Assembly (NCBI RefSeq): GCF_905220365.1
Contig: NC_061153.1
Location: 13,108,114 to 13,172,113, forward strand
DNA: 64,000 bases
Source: Vanessa cardui
Lineage: Eukaryota; Arthropoda; Insecta; Lepidoptera; Nymphalidae
Direction: 5' to 3'
The notes below the pieces were generated by a model. It was not told where the DNA came from. It saw nothing but the letters and a program-made list of their open reading frames with translations, and did no database searches. Shown one piece after another: positions 23,590-33,201 of this stretch (position 1 is its first letter; every line of letters begins with the position of its first letter). The position numbers were made by a program, and so were the translations under genes.

Positions 23590-24385
23590 TTTAAAGTCAA
23601 TATTAATGCATATGGAACGCCACTAAATAAACATGAAAGGCGCTTTAATGCTCCCAAAGCACCTGAAGTCGTAGCTGTAATTTGAAAAAAAAATCGGAAC
23701 AGAAATGATAAGCTAGGTATTGTTATCACTAAGCGACACAAAACCAAGCAAGGTGTTGTTGAAATCGTATCGTATCGATCGTATGACGATTATTACGATT
23801 ATCCAATTCTGTTTCTGCGAGCAGAAGATGGATATCACCTCGGACTAATTTCACGACAGGCTCTGAGACATCAAAGATAGTTAGTTGTATGGATTTATAT
23901 GCGTATCGTATAATGATTAGAGATAATCAAACTAACCATATTCTGAAGTGTCGTAAACTGTTTCAAAAATTAATTGTTAATATGTAAACTAAAGGAACGA
24001 ACGATTAATCAACATCCTATACAACGAATCAAAAATTCGAGCTGAAGAGTACTTTCATTTACGAGATACGATATCGAATGATGTAGTTGTTTATATTGGA
24101 CAAAGAGCAATACTTCAATCTTCGTATACTGGAAGTCCAAGACATATGCACGAATATGCTTAGGGTGCTTTAACGTATATTCACAAGTTTGGATATGTTG
24201 GTGTGATGCCAACTTTTACAGACAATAGAAATGTAAATAATAAGGTACAATCAACTTTACATCTAAATTATACCAACGAAAACATACTCATGAACATTCA
24301 ACAAAAATATGTGATCTTGACAAATGAGTTTATAAGGTGTCATGAACCATCTGCAGCCTATCGAGAACATCATCGAAGAAGATGA
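23590..24385 (+). pseudogene. Helitron Rep (replication initiator) N-terminal part
   Basis: Broken frames give GTPLNKHERRFNAPKAPEVVAV, then SYRSYDDYYDYPILF..EDGYHLGL, and YFHLRDTISNDV, GQRAILQSSYTGSPRHMHEYA and YIHKFGYVG..PTFTDN. RR(F/Y)NAP, GSPRHMHEYA and the following stretch are hallmarks of the Helitron N-terminal/Rep domain. The HUH and helicase parts are not found. Strongly decayed. Confidence 0.8.
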
Positions 24386-24555
24386 AATAGATGACGAATA
24401 TTAAATAAAATTATTTTTTATGAATTTAAGATCTCGCATGTTTCTTGATTTGTTCTTTAGTTATTTGTACATTGTTAATGATCAAAAATTAATTACAAAG
24501 TGAAAATTTAAAAATGTATTTTGCTGTGTCTAAGGCCCAGCGACCAAATTAACTG

Positions 24556-24710
24556 AGATGGCCCAATGGTTAGAAAACGTGCACGATGATTACGGGTTCA
24601 AAAGCGCGGGCAAGCAACTGCTTAATTTGTATTTATAATTCATCTTGAGCTCGACAGTGATGGAAATCATCGCGCGGAAACCTATATGTGTCTAATTTCG
24701 GGCTGTTAAT
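24556..24710 (+). mobile_element. tRNA-derived SINE fragment
   Basis: A box GATGGCCCAATGGTTAG and B box GGGTTCAAAAGC are followed by a body with CTTAATTTGTATTTATAATTC and CGCGCGGAAACCT. This looks like a widespread lepidopteran tRNA-SINE, 3'-truncated. Not a functional tRNA gene, because no acceptor stem closes. Confidence 0.65.
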
Positions 24711-24725
24711 GTAACATTAATGTAA

Positions 24726-24753
24726 TGCCCAGCGAAGCGGGCGGATAAAGCTA
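24726..24753 (+). other. Helitron 3' terminus (hairpin plus CTAG)
   Basis: GCCCAGCGAAGCGGGC forms a short GC hairpin, followed about 8 nt later by CTAG and a T, the standard Helitron 3' end. It probably closes the element that contains the Rep remnant at 23590-24385. Confidence 0.65.
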
Positions 24754-25684
24754 GTTAAATATAAAGCATAGAGTTATCGCAGCAGGCAACATTTATTAAG
24801 CTACAACATCATTTCATAACACATCGATCTATAAAATCATCAAATGTCAATATTGCGAATTTATCAAAATTGTTACATATATATAATTTAAAAATAAGAT
24901 CTATTTTCCGATTAAGAGATTCCGAGCTCATAACATTTTGCGAAAGCATTGTTTACTTTGATATTGTGCGACAGTAAAAATCAATTTTGGACTTGGATAC
25001 TTATGTAAAATATAGAAATGATATACTTATGAATGTGTATAAAAAAAACGTAAATCTTTTAATCAACATCCCTTCAAATGAGTCATCTGTCAGAGATCGA
25101 CTTATATTATAAATGTAAAAGTAACTCTGTCAGTCTGTCTGCTGTTTCTCTCTATATGCTCTCTTTAAACGCGAGCGAAGCCGTGGGCGAAAACGAGTTC
25201 AGAAATATATTTATCTGTATCAGATCAAATATCGAGCGATGCCAAATGTTAGGGTGATTTTTTGTTCTTCGATAAATTATTTTCGCTAATTACGATTTTA
25301 TTAACGATATTTTTCATGACATTGGCAAAAAATCCTTTGGCATATTTGGTGACATTTGATGATTTGGAAAGAACAGAAATAAATAAAGAATATATGTACA
25401 TAGAGCAGCCATCAAGAGTTTGACATCGCTTTCCTAATCGCAATGCTTTTACAGCGAACAAGTTAAATATCCATAAAAAGACATTTGTTGCATTTCAGTA
25501 AACATCGATTATATTATTATACGTGTTACTTGCACTTCAGTACTACACGATGCACGCTCCGATCTCTTGTCAATGGTTTGCTCGCCTCCTGAAATTTTAA
25601 GAATCGTAATTAATCGTACAAAGACAAAATATTTCCTTATTATATATTATTTATTAAAAATGTAACAATAATTTGATTGTTTTT
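24754..25684. other. Mostly unassigned; Helitron-type 5' end at about 25103
   Basis: 25103-25190 shows ATTATAAATGTAAAAGTAACTC and GCGAGCGAAGCCGTGGGCG, the two ends of a deleted Helitron-type MITE brought together. A 70-codon frame at 25249-25461 (minus) has no recognisable domain. Nothing else seen. Confidence 0.45.
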
Positions 25685-25975
25685 TTTTTTGTTTTATGTT
25701 ATAGATTGGCGGACGGACATATGGGTCACCTGATGGTAAGTGGTCGCGATCACCCATAGACAATGACGCTGTAAAAAATATTAACTATTCCTTACATCGT
25801 CAATGCGCCACTAACCTTGGGAACTAAGATGTTATGTCCATTGTGCCTGTAGTTACACTGGCTCACTCACCCTTCAAACCGGAACACAATAATACTGCGT
25901 CCTGTTGTTTGGCGGTAGAATAACTGATGAGTGGGTGGTACCTACCCAGACGGACTTGCACAAAACCCTACCACC
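25685..25975 (-). mobile_element. SINE family 2, copy 1
   Basis: Minus-strand copy running from CTTGGTGGTAGGG at 25975 to the A/T-rich tail at 25685. It matches the copy at 49490-49789 over its length (GGTAGGTACCACCCACTCATCAG, ACCATCAGGTG). Non-coding. Confidence 0.85.
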
Positions 25976-26309
25976 AAGTAAAGGTTTATTAACAATTATT
26001 ATGTAACACTTATTATTGTATGCAGTTCCTCAATCTGTTCCCATATGGAAGAAGACCCGATGAAATATAGCTAATCAATAACTGATTAAAATCTTTGGAA
26101 TAAAAAATTTAACAAATTTTGATCATTTCAGGTAAGGCGTAGACCGTTTTCATTAATTTTAAAGTGAAATACTCTCGGATGGATGCGATATTAATGGATT
26201 CTTGACAGACTACGCGACACCCAAAATAATGTAATTATTGTTTATACTTGTTGCTTGTATACAAAATAAATATTGATCTGTAGTGTCTTTATTAAAAAAA
26301 AAAAGTAAA
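25976..26309. other. No gene seen
   Basis: AT-rich sequence between a SINE and the 3' end of a LINE. An A-run at 26295-26305 may be part of the 3' region of the following minus-strand LINE. Confidence 0.45.
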
Positions 26310-26833
26310 TATAATAATAGAAGTCATAAGTGCTAGGGGCTGTCTGACAATATGTGCTCACGTAAACGAGCTTTAAAAGAAAATTTAGAGGTAGCTTTTC
26401 TAATATCGAAAATATTAGGTAGGTAGTTTATTCCATAATCGGATAGCTTGAACGGAGTAGAAATTAGAAAGGAAACCGGAAGAGTGAGAAGGGACAGAAA
26501 GAAGGTAAGAATCCTTAGAACGTAGTTGACGATTATGATTATCACTAAGAATTTTGAAATTACCTTTCAAATACCCCGAGTATTTGAAAGGTAATTTCAA
26601 AATTCTTAGAGAGAGGATCAAAGAGAATAGAGAAAATAATTAAAGTAATCGGAAGTCTCTACGTTGTCGAATTGTGAACCATTTCAGTTTATCACGATAC
26701 TGAGAGATATGGTCGAACTTACGAGACAGAAGATGAAGCGCAAAGAGTTGTTTAAGAGACGATCAAGTTTATCCAGTTGATTTTCGTTGAGATCGCAATA
26801 ACATACGTCTGCATAATCAATTATGGGAAAGAT
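26310..26833 (-). pseudogene. LINE family C, RT C-terminus and 3' end
   Basis: On the minus strand: FPIIDYADVCYCDL, FDHISQYRDKLKW, HSSGFLSNFYSVQAIRLWNKLPT and ARLREHILSDSP, matching the C-terminal region of families A and D. It starts abruptly at 26833 next to copy A2. The 5' part of the same element resumes at 29564, but the RT core is missing. A perfect hairpin interrupts the frame at 26545-26609. Confidence 0.82.
26545..26609. repeat. Perfect 30-bp inverted repeat with 5-nt loop
   Basis: Arms 26545-26574 and 26580-26609 are exact reverse complements; the loop is CCCGA. It falls inside the family-C coding sequence, where the unit AATTTTGAAATTACCTTTC exists once in the expected frame and once as its reverse complement. 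It matches the 30-5-30 geometry of the DIRS hairpin. Confidence 0.97.
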
Positions 26834-26839
26834 GGTTAA

Positions 26840-28224
26840 AGCCTTCCTTACAGTCGTCTTCTTTTTCTATTCCTGGTTTTATACTTATAAGGAATGACCG
26901 CATCGGTAAACGTGGTGGTGGAGTGGCAATTTATTTAAAAAGTAGCATACCTTTTAAGGTAATTGATCAATCTCCCTCCACTTACAGCTCAGCAGCCGAA
27001 TACTTATTTATTGAACTTAACTTAGGTATCAAAATAGCTGTCGGTGTGATTTACTGCCCACCTAATATCGATTACATTAATCAACTAGAGCTTATATCCT
27101 ACTACTATTATAAATGTATGGATGTTATTTACTCTTTCACGTAAAAACTACTGAATGGATTTGAATGAAACTTTACCACAATATAGCTTAAACATCAGAA
27201 TAACACATAGGCTACAATTTTTGAGGTTTCTAATGTGAGGTCGTAAAAAAAACACATTTTTTGCGCTTACATTGCAAACGCTGACTGAATCCTACCATAT
27301 AGATCAAAACAATGTACTACAGTATTGTACAACTTAAAAAGGTCTACAAAAAAGTCCCTGATGGTATATGTTTATCTCTTAGGAATAACCCACAATAACC
27401 ATTTTTTATCCTTTACTTTGTATGAGAAATAATGACTTATTTACGAAACGATTTTTAGCGATTACTAGACTAGACGGGACGAACCTGAAGTCCGCGCGAA
27501 CGAAGTCGCGGGCAAAAGCTAGTTTGAGAATATTATTTTTAACTACACTCATGTCATATTCATGGGTGACTTAAATACTTGTATGCTGAAAAGTGATTAT
27601 CGGTCACATAAATTAAGCACTATTTTTAATTCCTTAAATATTAATTGTTTGCCATTACAACCCACTCATCGCACTAATACTTCTGATACCTTACTCGATT
27701 TAATCATTGTATCTGAAGCGAACCTTATTGCTAAATATGGACAGTACTCTGCTCCAGCATTCTCTCTCCATGATTTAATTTTTGCTTCCTACAGGATCAA
27801 AGTACCGAAGCTTAAGAAAAAGACCTTAAAGCTCAGAAACTACTCTGGAATTGATTTGGATAAGCTTCGGTATGACGCCTCAATTATTGACTGGACCGCT
27901 TTATTGAATATGGAGACGGTGGATGAAAAGGTCGAGTGCTTGCGTAGTGAAATTTTAAATTTATTTGATCGACATGCTCCGATACGCGATGTTAAACTTA
28001 ATCACAGAGGGTGTCCGTGGTTCAATGACGAACTTCGCAGAGCGAGGGTAAAACGAGATCGGGCTTTTCGCAAATACAAAAAAGACCGATCGGAGACGAA
28101 TTGGACAATTTATAAGGCTGCAAGGAATCGATGCAACAAGATGTGTAGGAATCTAAAACGTCAATATATCTTTGATCAATTAGCTAATTCTGCTTCTTCA
28201 TCTTCATACCGATACCAGCTGTAA
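26840..28224 (+). pseudogene. A2 endonuclease and linker, split by a Helitron
   Basis: Before the Helitron: IRNDRIGKRGGGVAIYLKSS and GVIYCPPN. After it: MGDLNTCML, QPTHRTNTSDTLLDLI and SLHDLIFASYR, then the linker DWTALLNMETVDEK and WFNDELRRARVKRDRAF. Across 27880-27900 it gives the undisturbed sequence at the site where A1 holds the CR1 element. A deletion after SSASSS at 28203 shifts the frame. Confidence 0.84.
27097..27522 (+). mobile_element. Non-autonomous Helitron, 426 bp
   Basis: Starts TCCTACTACTATTATAAATG and ends GCAAAAGCTAG, with a GC hairpin (GTCCGCGCGAACGAAGTCGCGG) just before CTAG. Inserted between A and T of GAGCTTATA/TTTGAG with no target duplication; copy A1 at about 3870-3885 is the matching empty site. 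These are exactly the rules for Helitrons. Confidence 0.93.
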
Positions 28225-28231
28225 TATTAAT

Positions 28232-29563
28232 TTGAACAATTTAAACATGTACTTTGCTTCATCAGAAGTACTTGACGTTCAAACTAAATTTTCGACTTTG
28301 AGTGAAATAAATAGTTTGCCAAAACATCCTTATCCTTTTAATTTTTCTTCTGTTGGCGGAGCTGAAATTAAAAAATGTATACTGTCGTTCTCCTCTAAGG
28401 CCATAGGTTGCGATGACATAAGTTGTATCAAGATATCCCATCTATTAGACTCTCTCCTTTATATAATTTCCCATATTATTAATTTTTCTCTATCAAAAAA
28501 CACCTTTCCGGACTTGTGGCGTAAGGCATTTGTTCTCCCACCTCCTAAAATATCAAACCCCTCTCTGCCTAAGCATTATCGTCCAATTTCAATCTTACCT
28601 TTCCTGTCCAAAGTACTGGAGTCCATTGTTTACCAGCAATTATCACAGTTCCTCTCATCTTACAACTTATTGAATCCGTTACAATCGGGCTTTAGAGCGG
28701 GGCACAGTGAAGCAATGGAAAATAAGCGCGTCACAGTTCTTGTCCTCATTGATTTTAGTAATGCTTTTAATGCTGTGGACCATGACTTGCTTCTTGCTAT
28801 TCTGGCTCAGGTAAATGTTTCAGACTCCGCTATGCAATGGTTCTCATCTTATCTTCGAGGGCGCCAGCAGGCAATCCGCATAGGTCAGGATTATTCTGAC
28901 TGGTGCTACTTGAATACAGGCGTTCCTCAAGGCGGTATACTTTCTCCTCTGCTTTTCTCTTTGTTTATAAACTCCGTTACTTCCTGTATCTCGTCAAGCT
29001 ACCATCTTTATGCAGATGACTTGCAGCTTTATAGACACGCTACTTCTGATTGTTTGTCTGATGTTATTGCTGCGCTTAATACGGACCTATCACAGATATC
29101 TCTGTGGTCTGCTCGCTATGGTATCTCGGTGAATCCGGCAAAGTGTCAGGCTATAATCATTGGTAGTCGTAAACAGCACGCAAAAATTGACACTTCGAAT
29201 TATAAGCTATTTTACATTAATTTTCTAATTCTGTTTTCCGATTCCGTTAAAGATCTTGGAGTGACTTTGGATAAACACTTAAGCTGGTCAGACCAGGTGG
29301 GGGAGGTGTCGCGAAAGTTTTACTGTACAATGCATAATATGATGCGCTTAAAACATATGTTACCAACTAAAACGAAAATACAACTTGTCAATACACTGTT
29401 ACTACCAATAATTGACTATGGTGACATATGTTATCTGGATGCAAATGAAGATCTAGTAAATAAACTTGAGCGACTCCTTAATATTGCCAATCGATTTATA
29501 TTTAATTTGCGGAAGTATGATCACGTTTCTTCCTACCGCTCGCAATTAAATTGGCTCTCGATA
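28232..29563 (+). pseudogene. A2 reverse transcriptase
   Basis: Open over about 440 codons: AIGCDDISCIKISH, HYRPISILPFLSKVLES, QSGFRAGHS (a 36-bp deletion follows), DFSNAFNAVDHDLL, GVPQGGILSPLLFSLF, YADDLQL and LPIIDYGDICYLDAN. All catalytic Asp are intact. The ORF ends at the junction with family C, where CTCGATACGT meets AGCATTTGAC. Confidence 0.87.
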
Positions 29564-30826
29564 CGTAGCATTTGACTTAATTGAAAATATAATGGTACGA
29601 ATTTCCTCATCAGTTATCGGAGAAAAGACAAAGTTATCACTTGTCGCAACGGTCATTGACCTGATTTCAGAGATAGTCGTTGATTTAATATCTGAGCATA
29701 AAGGCGTAATTGAGGAAAAATGTTGATTTAAAACATTAGGAGAAAGTGTTGAGACAAAAGCTTTCCCTTCACGCTTGTTTAAACCCATGGTTTGAAGGAA
29801 CTTCCATACAGTGGCCGTGGAAGCATTTGAAATATTACTGTGACAGTAGTGGCGCTTCTTGTTCTCACCATCATATTACAACTGTTACGAGCAGCTTTAT
29901 AAATGTACCAATTTTCAGTACTTCTTTCCTTTTTGTATTAAGGCGCGATCACGTCGTGTCATGGCCATACGTACTTCTTGCGTTATCCACGGTGCAGTTG
30001 GTCGTCTTATCTTAATTGGTCTCATGAAGCAGTATAGCCTCATGGTCTATTTTGGACAAATTGCGCATCCGCACAGTTGGAGGTTTAATTTTAGGAGGTC
30101 TTAGCGTATATGCCAACTATAAGAGGTCGTGTCGAGAAAATCCGGGAGCCAACAACTGTCCATGTTTCAAAACATAATCGATAGAGGAAGTCAAAGTTAC
30201 GTCTAGCAAAGTATCAGGAGCATTTGAATTATGATAAGTGGGACCAGAAGGAAGAATACACAGAGCGATTGATTTTAAAAAGTTAGAGAGGCGAAGAGGC
30301 GAGTATTAGATTTTAAAAGGTCAGTGTTCATATCTCCCATGATAATGGTATGTGAATAATCCGACGATAGCGATTCAAGGACGGGTTCTAATGATTTAAA
30401 ATAATCACAGGTCGGTGGGCAATAAATAACTCCAAGAACAGCTTTAATGCCCTTTAGTTGGACTTCAAGAAAAATTAATTCAGCAGTGAAAGAGAAAGCA
30501 GAAGGAGAGGTACATAAAATGGTATTAGGAATTTGGCTATAGATATAGATATTTCGGAGATAGATAGCAACGCCTCCACCGCCTTTACCTGTTCGGTCGT
30601 TCCGTATCAGAACAAAACCAGGAAGGCTATAAAGGCTTGAACTAAGTGACGGTTTGAGCCAACTTTCAAGCCAATAATGAGAAGGTAAACTTTGAGTATT
30701 TAAATGACAAATATTAAAAGTCTGAGAGCAATTGAGAAGGACATTAGACAGCACAGAACTAAGGGTTTCAGGGACATCGAAAGAGTCCTCACCCTCACTG
30801 GAAGGGCAGCTACTGCATGCAGACAT
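29564..30826 (-). pseudogene. LINE family C, endonuclease and start of RT
   Basis: Starts at 30826 (MSACSSCPSSEGEDSF) with FNICHLNTQSLPSHY, SWLKPSLSSS, GGGVAIYL, GVIYCPPT and MGDMNTDLL (endonuclease). A diverged stretch follows, then FSPITDEEIRTIIFSIKSNA at 29564, the beginning of the RT. The RT core and its GVPQGG/YADD motifs are absent; copy A2 stands in their place, reversed. The MGDMN part ends in a frameshift at about 30280. Confidence 0.82.
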
Positions 30827-31124
30827 GAATTATTCTAATTTTCTAATACTATACGCAACTTCAAATCCTTTCTGCTTGTCCCGCCAACTGACACTTAGAA
30901 TACTTAAAATACACAAATAACCAAAAAAAATATTAAAATAAAAAATAAAAATAATGGACAAAATCTTTTGGATTACCAAAACAAATAGAAGTATAAATAG
31001 GTTATGTTAGCTACAGTCGAAAACTACTTTAAACTTATTTAATTAAAAGAAATTACAATAAAACTTATTTCCTAATTAACATGTCTAACCTACTCGATGT
31101 AAGTAATTAGAATGAATAATTAAA
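30827..31124. other. AT-rich leader of family C and unassigned flank
   Basis: No gene. 30827-30960 probably is the leader of the family-C LINE. 30961-31124 may still be 3' sequence of the errantivirus; no LTR was recognised. Confidence 0.4.
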
Positions 31125-32640
31125 TTATAAAATCACATTTGCAATGTTACATTTAGTTTGGTTCTCACGACGAAGGAATCGCTGCATCATCAGTCCTCTT
31201 GATGTGTGTGTACGTAACTCCTCCACCCTCAGATCAGCGACTATTTTAGAACATTGAGATAAAATGTTAGATAAAGGAAAAGAAAGTACATAATGTTGAT
31301 TATCTAGCTTTTCCATTATAAATAAAAATAAATAAATAAATATGAGACAACATCACATACATTACTCTGATCCCAATGTAAGTAGCTAAAGCACTTGTGT
31401 TATGGAAAATCAGAAGTAACGACGGTACCACAAACACCCAGACCCAGGACAACATAGAAAACTAATGATGATCTACATTGACTCGGCCGGGAATCGAACC
31501 CGGGACCTCGGAGTGGCGTACCCATGAAAACCGGTGTACACACCACTCGACCACGGAGGTCGTCAGACATTGCTTCTCTTGCTAGAGTTACGGTTGTGTA
31601 ACGACAGTATTCCTTTAGGACCTGATGAACAATGAGTTGTTGCACGCAGTCTGGTTCTGGACGGATGCGTTGATTTACTTCATTTTCACAAAGATACCAG
31701 TTTCTGACCTTCGGACATTCTGTCTCTATGTACATGAACGATTTCTCGTTAATTGCTATGAAGGGATATGGAGGTATAAGGGCAGTTAGGACTTTATTAT
31801 GTACAATGGATAGTTTATAGAGATCATAGATATCCGAAGAAACTATTGGAAATTTAAAAATTATTACTATTTGCTTCTCCGTGTAATAATATCCCGGTTC
31901 TATAATATTATAGTATTCCCTTAATTCTAAGTCTATAATTTAATTCTTATTATATAACTTTGTTAACTAATCTATCATTAATTTTAAAACATGTATATCT
32001 AACATGGAATGGTGAGTGCTAGAAACACGAATAAAAGCTAACATATTTTCTATTCTAATTAATTCAGTCGTCAGGTCTTCTACATTTTCTCCTATTATTA
32101 CCAAAAGTTGAGCAAGTTTCGCATACTTAAGTAAACTATTTTCTTTATAGACATTTGAATTTAAAATAAGCTGTATTGTTAATTTTAATTTGACTTTCAA
32201 CTAGTTCGTTAAGTACATCATTATGTTTCAGCATCCGTTCCTTACTTAAACTAACATGATTATTAAACTCGGATACTATTCTATCTTGATTTCTTTCTAA
32301 CAATTTAATAGCATTATTATAATTTAATGCCTCTTGATAATCTAGGTTGCCTGTAATACTTTTAATTACGGTACCTAAGTTGTCTACAAGACCTCTTTTA
32401 ACGCGATTTGGTTCCAAAGACTTTAATTGATCAGAGACTTTTTGAAGCTTTTCAGTAAGATAATTTATTTGGAGTTCGTAGAGTAAGTACGTATCATCAT
32501 TAAGAAGGTTTTGAAGATTACTTAATTGAGTCGTTAAAAGTTTTATTTTTTATATTGTCTAACTTAATATACTGTAGAAATGTATGGTGGTGGGTAGTAA
32601 GTCTTATCGGTCCAAGTTTATACGGTAATAGTCCAGGTCC
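31125..32640 (-). pseudogene. Errantivirus env remnant
   Basis: A furin-like cleavage site (RVKRG) at about 32400 is followed by the fusion-subunit start and a long heptad-like helix, the layout of insect errantivirus envelope proteins. A second piece (ETECPKVRNWYLCENEV) reaches 31567, where a SINE enters, and a short piece continues at 31319-31200. The N-terminal surface part is mostly gone, a frameshift lies at about 32530, and a stop at about 32160 ends the helix. No transmembrane segment could be confirmed. Confidence 0.75.
31320..31566 (-). mobile_element. tRNA-derived SINE, family 1, copy 2
   Basis: Reversed copy of the SINE at 1679-1925, with the B box visible as GGGAATCGAACC at 31489 and a TTTATT tail at 31320-31345. 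Inserted in the env remnant. Confidence 0.87.
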
Positions 32641-32880
32641 ATCGTCCAAGTTTTCAAGAGAGTCCGTCATGTGACTGGTCAGCAGGAGTAGCACTATCCT
32701 GTAACAAGTTCGCTCCTTTAGAGACTCGTTTTAATCTAGATTTTGCTACAGGACCATGTTTTTTAGAGGTATAGATGTGGATAGGCAAGTCAGCTAGAAC
32801 TGTATCTTGTGTAAATCGTGATGCTGTTTTCTGACGGCTAGCAAGAGTATTCCTAATGAAGAACTGTTGTTGGGGTGCAT
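32640..32880 (-). pseudogene. Errantivirus pol C-terminal tail
   Basis: Minus frame FIRNTLASRQKTASRFTQ, then a basic stretch KKHGPVAKSRLKRV, which fits the end of the polyprotein after the integrase. It is separated from the integrase at 37317 by element E. Env would start within or just after this end. Confidence 0.65.
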
Positions 32881-32882
32881 AT

Positions 32883-32914
<32 letters not shown>

Positions 32915-33201
32915 TATGGAACTCCAACACAGGTACATATGTAATACAAAAAATACAAGTTTAGACAATAAAATATTAAATGTACCTCCAATTATAGGAG
33001 AACACAACATGCACTTATAAAGTATTGAACTCTAAAACAAAACTTAAGAAATAAAAATAAAAGAAAGAAAAAACAAACTAAAACTAATAATTACAAAACA
33101 ATGAAATAAAATAATTTATCGAAAACTATTTAACAAATTTAAACTAAACAAAATGTAAACTAAACAAAATGAAAATAAGATCAGAAACAAATTTACTTTG
33201 A
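32881..33201 (-). other. Element E 3' UTR and AAAT-repeat tail
   Basis: AT-rich non-coding sequence after the ORF2 stop, ending in about eight TTTA units (plus strand). Tails of short repeats are common at 3' ends of CR1- and Jockey-type LINEs. Confidence 0.75.

Larger units (their letters stand above)
26834..29563 (+). mobile_element. LINE family A, copy A2 (truncated at both ends)
   Basis: Near-identical to A1 from 3611 to about 10397, without the CR1 insertion. Endonuclease (26840-27096 and 27523 on), RT (28232-29563) and YADD are readable. It has its own deletions at about 28203 and 28708 and holds a 426-bp Helitron. Unlike a normal LINE insertion it lacks its 3' end: it stops at LNWLSIR and is followed directly by family-C sequence in reverse. 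Confidence 0.87.

Noticed and set aside
24556..24640. Possible tRNA gene
   Set aside because: The A and B boxes belong to a SINE body that continues past the tRNA-like head; no acceptor stem.
25249..25461. 70-codon minus-strand frame
   Set aside because: No start context, domain or homologous copy in the window; compatible with chance.
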